From Sphingobacteriia bacterium 28-36-52 (GTDB lineage Bacteria; Bacteroidota; Bacteroidia; Chitinophagales; Chitinophagaceae), in contig NCGN01000003.1 in assembly GCA_002281575.1 (NCBI GenBank), positions 62,001-126,000 of the forward strand: DNA of 64,000 nucleotides. Reading direction: 5' to 3'. Position 1 is the first letter of the stretch. Each line of letters begins with the position of its first letter. Shown in pieces: positions 61,909 to 64,000 of this stretch. The translations under genes were made by a program, and so were the position numbers. Below the pieces are notes generated by a model. The model saw nothing but the letters and a program-made list of their open reading frames with translations, was not told the DNA's origin and ran no database searches.

Positions 61909-62775
61909 TCAGCCTAAATAATAACGGAGCTGTCTGGCTCTGTTGGCTGAACGTAATTTATTAATGGCTTTGTCTTTAATTTGCCTAACTCTTTCGCGGG
62001 TCAGGTTAAAACGAGTTCCAATATCTTCTAAGCTAAGCGCTCTGTCTACGCCAATGCCAAAGAAAAAACAAAGTACTTTTTTTTGACGGTCTGTTAAAGT
62101 ACCTAAACTTCTTTCTATTTCTACATGTAATGACTCATGATAAACCAACTTTTCATCGGTCTTTGCTTCATTGGTGTTTTCTAATAAATCTATCAAAGTA
62201 AGATCTTCTCCACTGCTGATAGGCGAATCCATGCTCACATGTCTAAATCCTGCTTTCATGGTAGCAGTTACTTCGTCTATTGGCAGTTCTAAAAAATCAG
62301 CCAGCTCTTGTGGATTTGGTTCCCTTTCGTATTCCTGTTCCAAATATTGATAAGCTTTACTAATGCGATTGGTTAAACCTACTTTATTTAATGGCAATCG
62401 CACAATTCTACTTTGCTCGGCCAATGATTGAAGAATACTTTGTCTGATCCACCAAACGGCATAAGAAATAAATTTAAATCCTTTTGTTTCGTCAAAACGC
62501 ATAGCGGCTTTAATTAACCCTAAATTTCCCTCATTAATTAAGTCGGATAAAGTAAGACCTTGGTTCTGGTATTGTTTAGCAACAGATACCACAAATCGAA
62601 GATTTGCTTTAACAAGTCGATCCAATGCTTTTGTATCGCCTTCTTTAATTTTTAACGACAGTTGTACTTCTTCTTCTGGTTCAATTAAATCTACTTTACC
62701 AATTTCTTGTAAATACTTTTCTAAACTCTGCGATTCACGATTGGTGATCGATTTGGTTATTTTGAGTTGGCGCAT
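61909..62775 (-). CDS. rpoD: Primary RNA polymerase sigma factor, short Bacteroidota type
   Basis: I choose the second ATG (62773-62775, [20 protein letters not shown]), the conserved start in this phylum, giving 288 residues. Region 1.1 is absent. Region 1.2 starts at [15 protein letters not shown], region 2 contains [20 protein letters not shown] and [20 protein letters not shown], region 3 has [20 protein letters not shown], and region 4 has REREPNPQ-type and [20 protein letters not shown] sequences. It reads the TTTG / TAnnTTTG promoters seen in the window. It lies 74 bases upstream of ffh. Confidence 0.96.
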   Translation of the reverse strand: MRQLKITKSITNRESQSLEKYLQEIGKVDLIEPEEEVQLSLKIKEGDTKALDRLVKANLRFVVSVAKQYQNQGLTLSDLINEGNLGLIKAAMRFDETKGFKFISYAVWWIRQSILQSLAEQSRIVRLPLNKVGLTNRISKAYQYLEQEYEREPNPQELADFLELPIDEVTATMKAGFRHVSMDSPISSGEDLTLIDLLENTNEAKTDEKLVYHESLHVEIERSLGTLTDRQKKVLCFFFGIGVDRALSLEDIGTRFNLTRERVRQIKDKAINKLRSANRARQLRYYLG

Positions 62776-63005
62776 ACCCATAACAACTAGATTAAGATTG
62801 GTAAATAATGAACTATCCTAATTTAACATTTTCCACAGTTTTGAAAAAATAAATTGATAAAACATTGATTTTTAATTTATTAAGTGAACTATTATTTACA
62901 TATACAAGTTTTTATAGCATTAAAAAATGGATTTTTTAAAAAAACATTTGGGTAATAGGTATTATTTAATATCATTGCACATACCTAGATGGTAAAAGCG
63001 CAATA

Positions 63006-63389
63006 ATGAGTAAGAAGCAACTATTTACATTAGAATTCCCGGTTAGATGTTCCCCAGTTATATTATATGAGTTTTTAGCTACTCCTGCTGGCTTGCAAGA
63101 ATGGTTTGCAGACAAGGTAGATGAGTGGGAAAACGTATACAGTTTTTCATGGGATGGTGGGGTTCCAGAAAAAGCAGAAGTACTAGATAAAGAAGAAAAT
63201 AAATTCATTCGTTTCCGTTGGTTACACAGCGATAAGAATGAGTATTTTGAATTCAAAATAGAAAAAACGGAGATCTCTAACCAAACTATTTTGGTAGTAA
63301 AAGATTTTGCTGAGAAAAGTGAAATTAAAGACCAGAGCCAATTGTGGGGCTACCAAACTAAGGAGCTATTTCATAGACTGGGTTCTTAA
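63006..63389 (+). CDS. START-like (SRPBCC fold) domain protein
   Basis: A 127-residue protein (MSKKQLFTLEFPVRCSPVIL) similar to the START-like/AHSA1 family seen next to rpoD-type genes in Bacteroidota. Characteristic stretches are LATPAGLQEWFADKVDEWEN, FSWDGGVPEKAEVLDKEENK and FIRFRWLHSDKNEYFEFKIE. The fold forms a hydrophobic pocket, but no ligand is known. It overlaps the end of the opposite gene by 4 bases. Confidence 0.86.
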   Translation: MSKKQLFTLEFPVRCSPVILYEFLATPAGLQEWFADKVDEWENVYSFSWDGGVPEKAEVLDKEENKFIRFRWLHSDKNEYFEFKIEKTEISNQTILVVKDFAEKSEIKDQSQLWGYQTKELFHRLGS

Positions 63390-64000
63390 TAATCGGTTAA
63401 GATGGTCAACATCTTTTTAAAATGATTCAACATATAAGATTCAATATCATCCCACTCTTCGAGTGGGATTTTTTTTGCCAACTTTAAAAAGGGTAACATG
63501 GTTACGCTATACCCATTCCAATCTTGAATAGGGGTGTAATTGTCTTTTTCAAAATGATGTTGCCAGGGGTCTTGGGCTATACCTATAAACCAGTCTTTTG
63601 TTTCAACCCCGTACTTTCCGTACAACTGAAAATAGCGATCAATAGAGGGACCATATTGTGCCAAAAATTTACCCTTCAATATTAGATGAATACTGCAATG
63701 ATTGCCCCACCAAAAAAAAGTGCGAACAGCAAAAATGTCGTCATCGGTAAAACACCTTGGAAAATCTAACATAAGATAAGGCAGCAATTGGTACTGCTCG
63801 CCTTTGGATATTTTAGGGGGTATATCAAATACCGGACTTTTTGCAAATGCATCGTGCTGCAGGTATTCTTGCCTATACCCATTGGCAAGGGAACTAAACA
63901 GGTCATTCACCTTCTGAATAATATGGTTCTTTGTTAAAATCCAGTCGGCATTATTAACCAGTTCCAGTTCCTTTGGCGAAAGTGTTACTTTTGCAGCGCT
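63386..64000 (-). CDS. Unknown protein, start outside the right edge of the window
   Basis: The frame is open from the stop at 63386 to position 64000, about 204 codons. A GTG at 63908-63910 could be mistaken for a start, but the frame continues upstream with SAAKVTLSPKELELVNNADW and NHIIQKVNDLF without a stop or Met, so the true start lies beyond the window. The visible part is soluble and aromatic-rich (LLPYLMLDFPRCFTDDDIFA, VRTFFWWGNHCSIHLILKGK, WFIGIAQDPWQHHFEKDNYT). I do not recognise a named family. Confidence 0.75.
   Translation of the reverse strand, partial: SAAKVTLSPKELELVNNADWILTKNHIIQKVNDLFSSLANGYRQEYLQHDAFAKSPVFDIPPKISKGEQYQLLPYLMLDFPRCFTDDDIFAVRTFFWWGNHCSIHLILKGKFLAQYGPSIDRYFQLYGKYGVETKDWFIGIAQDPWQHHFEKDNYTPIQDWNGYSVTMLPFLKLAKKIPLEEWDDIESYMLNHFKKMLTILTDY

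Noticed and set aside
63386..63910. Complete 174-residue gene starting at GTG 63910
   Set aside because: The frame stays open upstream to the window edge without a stop, so the GTG is probably internal.
1..64000. CRISPR arrays, rRNA, tRNA and complete insertion sequences
   Set aside because: No regularly spaced repeats, no tRNA or rRNA signature and no transposase gene were seen on either strand. No tRNA gene was found at the island boundary either.

Overview
The window looks like chromosomal DNA of a Bacteroidota bacterium, most likely of the Chitinophagaceae type. The evidence is AT-rich DNA, promoters of the TTTG / TAnnTTTG type, a short primary sigma factor without region 1.1, a 14-gene nuo operon with a short NuoG, an ExbB-ExbD-ExbD-TonB cluster, and DUF3987-type mobile-element genes. 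The family placement is inference; no rRNA or tRNA gene is present to settle it.

Positions 1 to about 21,680 form an accessory island whose left end lies outside the window. Reading on the minus strand from the right-hand end inward, it carries an excisionase-like gene and a tyrosine integrase beside mnmE, an unknown gene, a second small helix-turn-helix gene and a primase-like/DUF3987 protein. Next come the 'mobile mystery' A and B pair (XRE regulator and Fic protein), then a compact defence operon: type III Mod, type III Res, a NucS-like/DUF5655 nuclease and a long prokaryotic Argonaute. A metal-efflux operon follows: a His-rich exported protein, a CzcA-type RND pump fused to a TolC-like channel, a CzcB-like adaptor, a 56-residue membrane protein and the N-terminal part of a P1B-type ATPase. 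The island abuts the last codons of mnmE, the same kind of site used by SGI1-type islands.

Positions 21,680 to 64,000 are core genome. They hold mnmE; a Ton energising operon (exbB, two exbD, tonB) with a second tonB copy behind a terminator; a large secreted metzincin protease; a CarboxypepD_reg-like protein; a FtsX/MacB-type permease; the full nuoA-N operon for complex I; and a TPR / PstS-like / small membrane protein operon. After these come hisS, a thiolase, rlmN, two pseudouridine synthases, an exported amidohydrolase, a 1-Cys peroxiredoxin, dinB, an S41 protease, rpsP-rimM, ffh, rpoD, a START-like protein and a partial unknown gene.

The most interesting part is the Argonaute. Its MID pocket motif looks intact, but the first PIWI catalytic aspartate appears to be replaced. 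It is the last gene of what looks like a type III restriction-modification operon and sits 17 bases after a predicted PD-(D/E)XK nuclease. This suggests an Argonaute-guided effector module combined with restriction, carried on an mnmE-targeting island.
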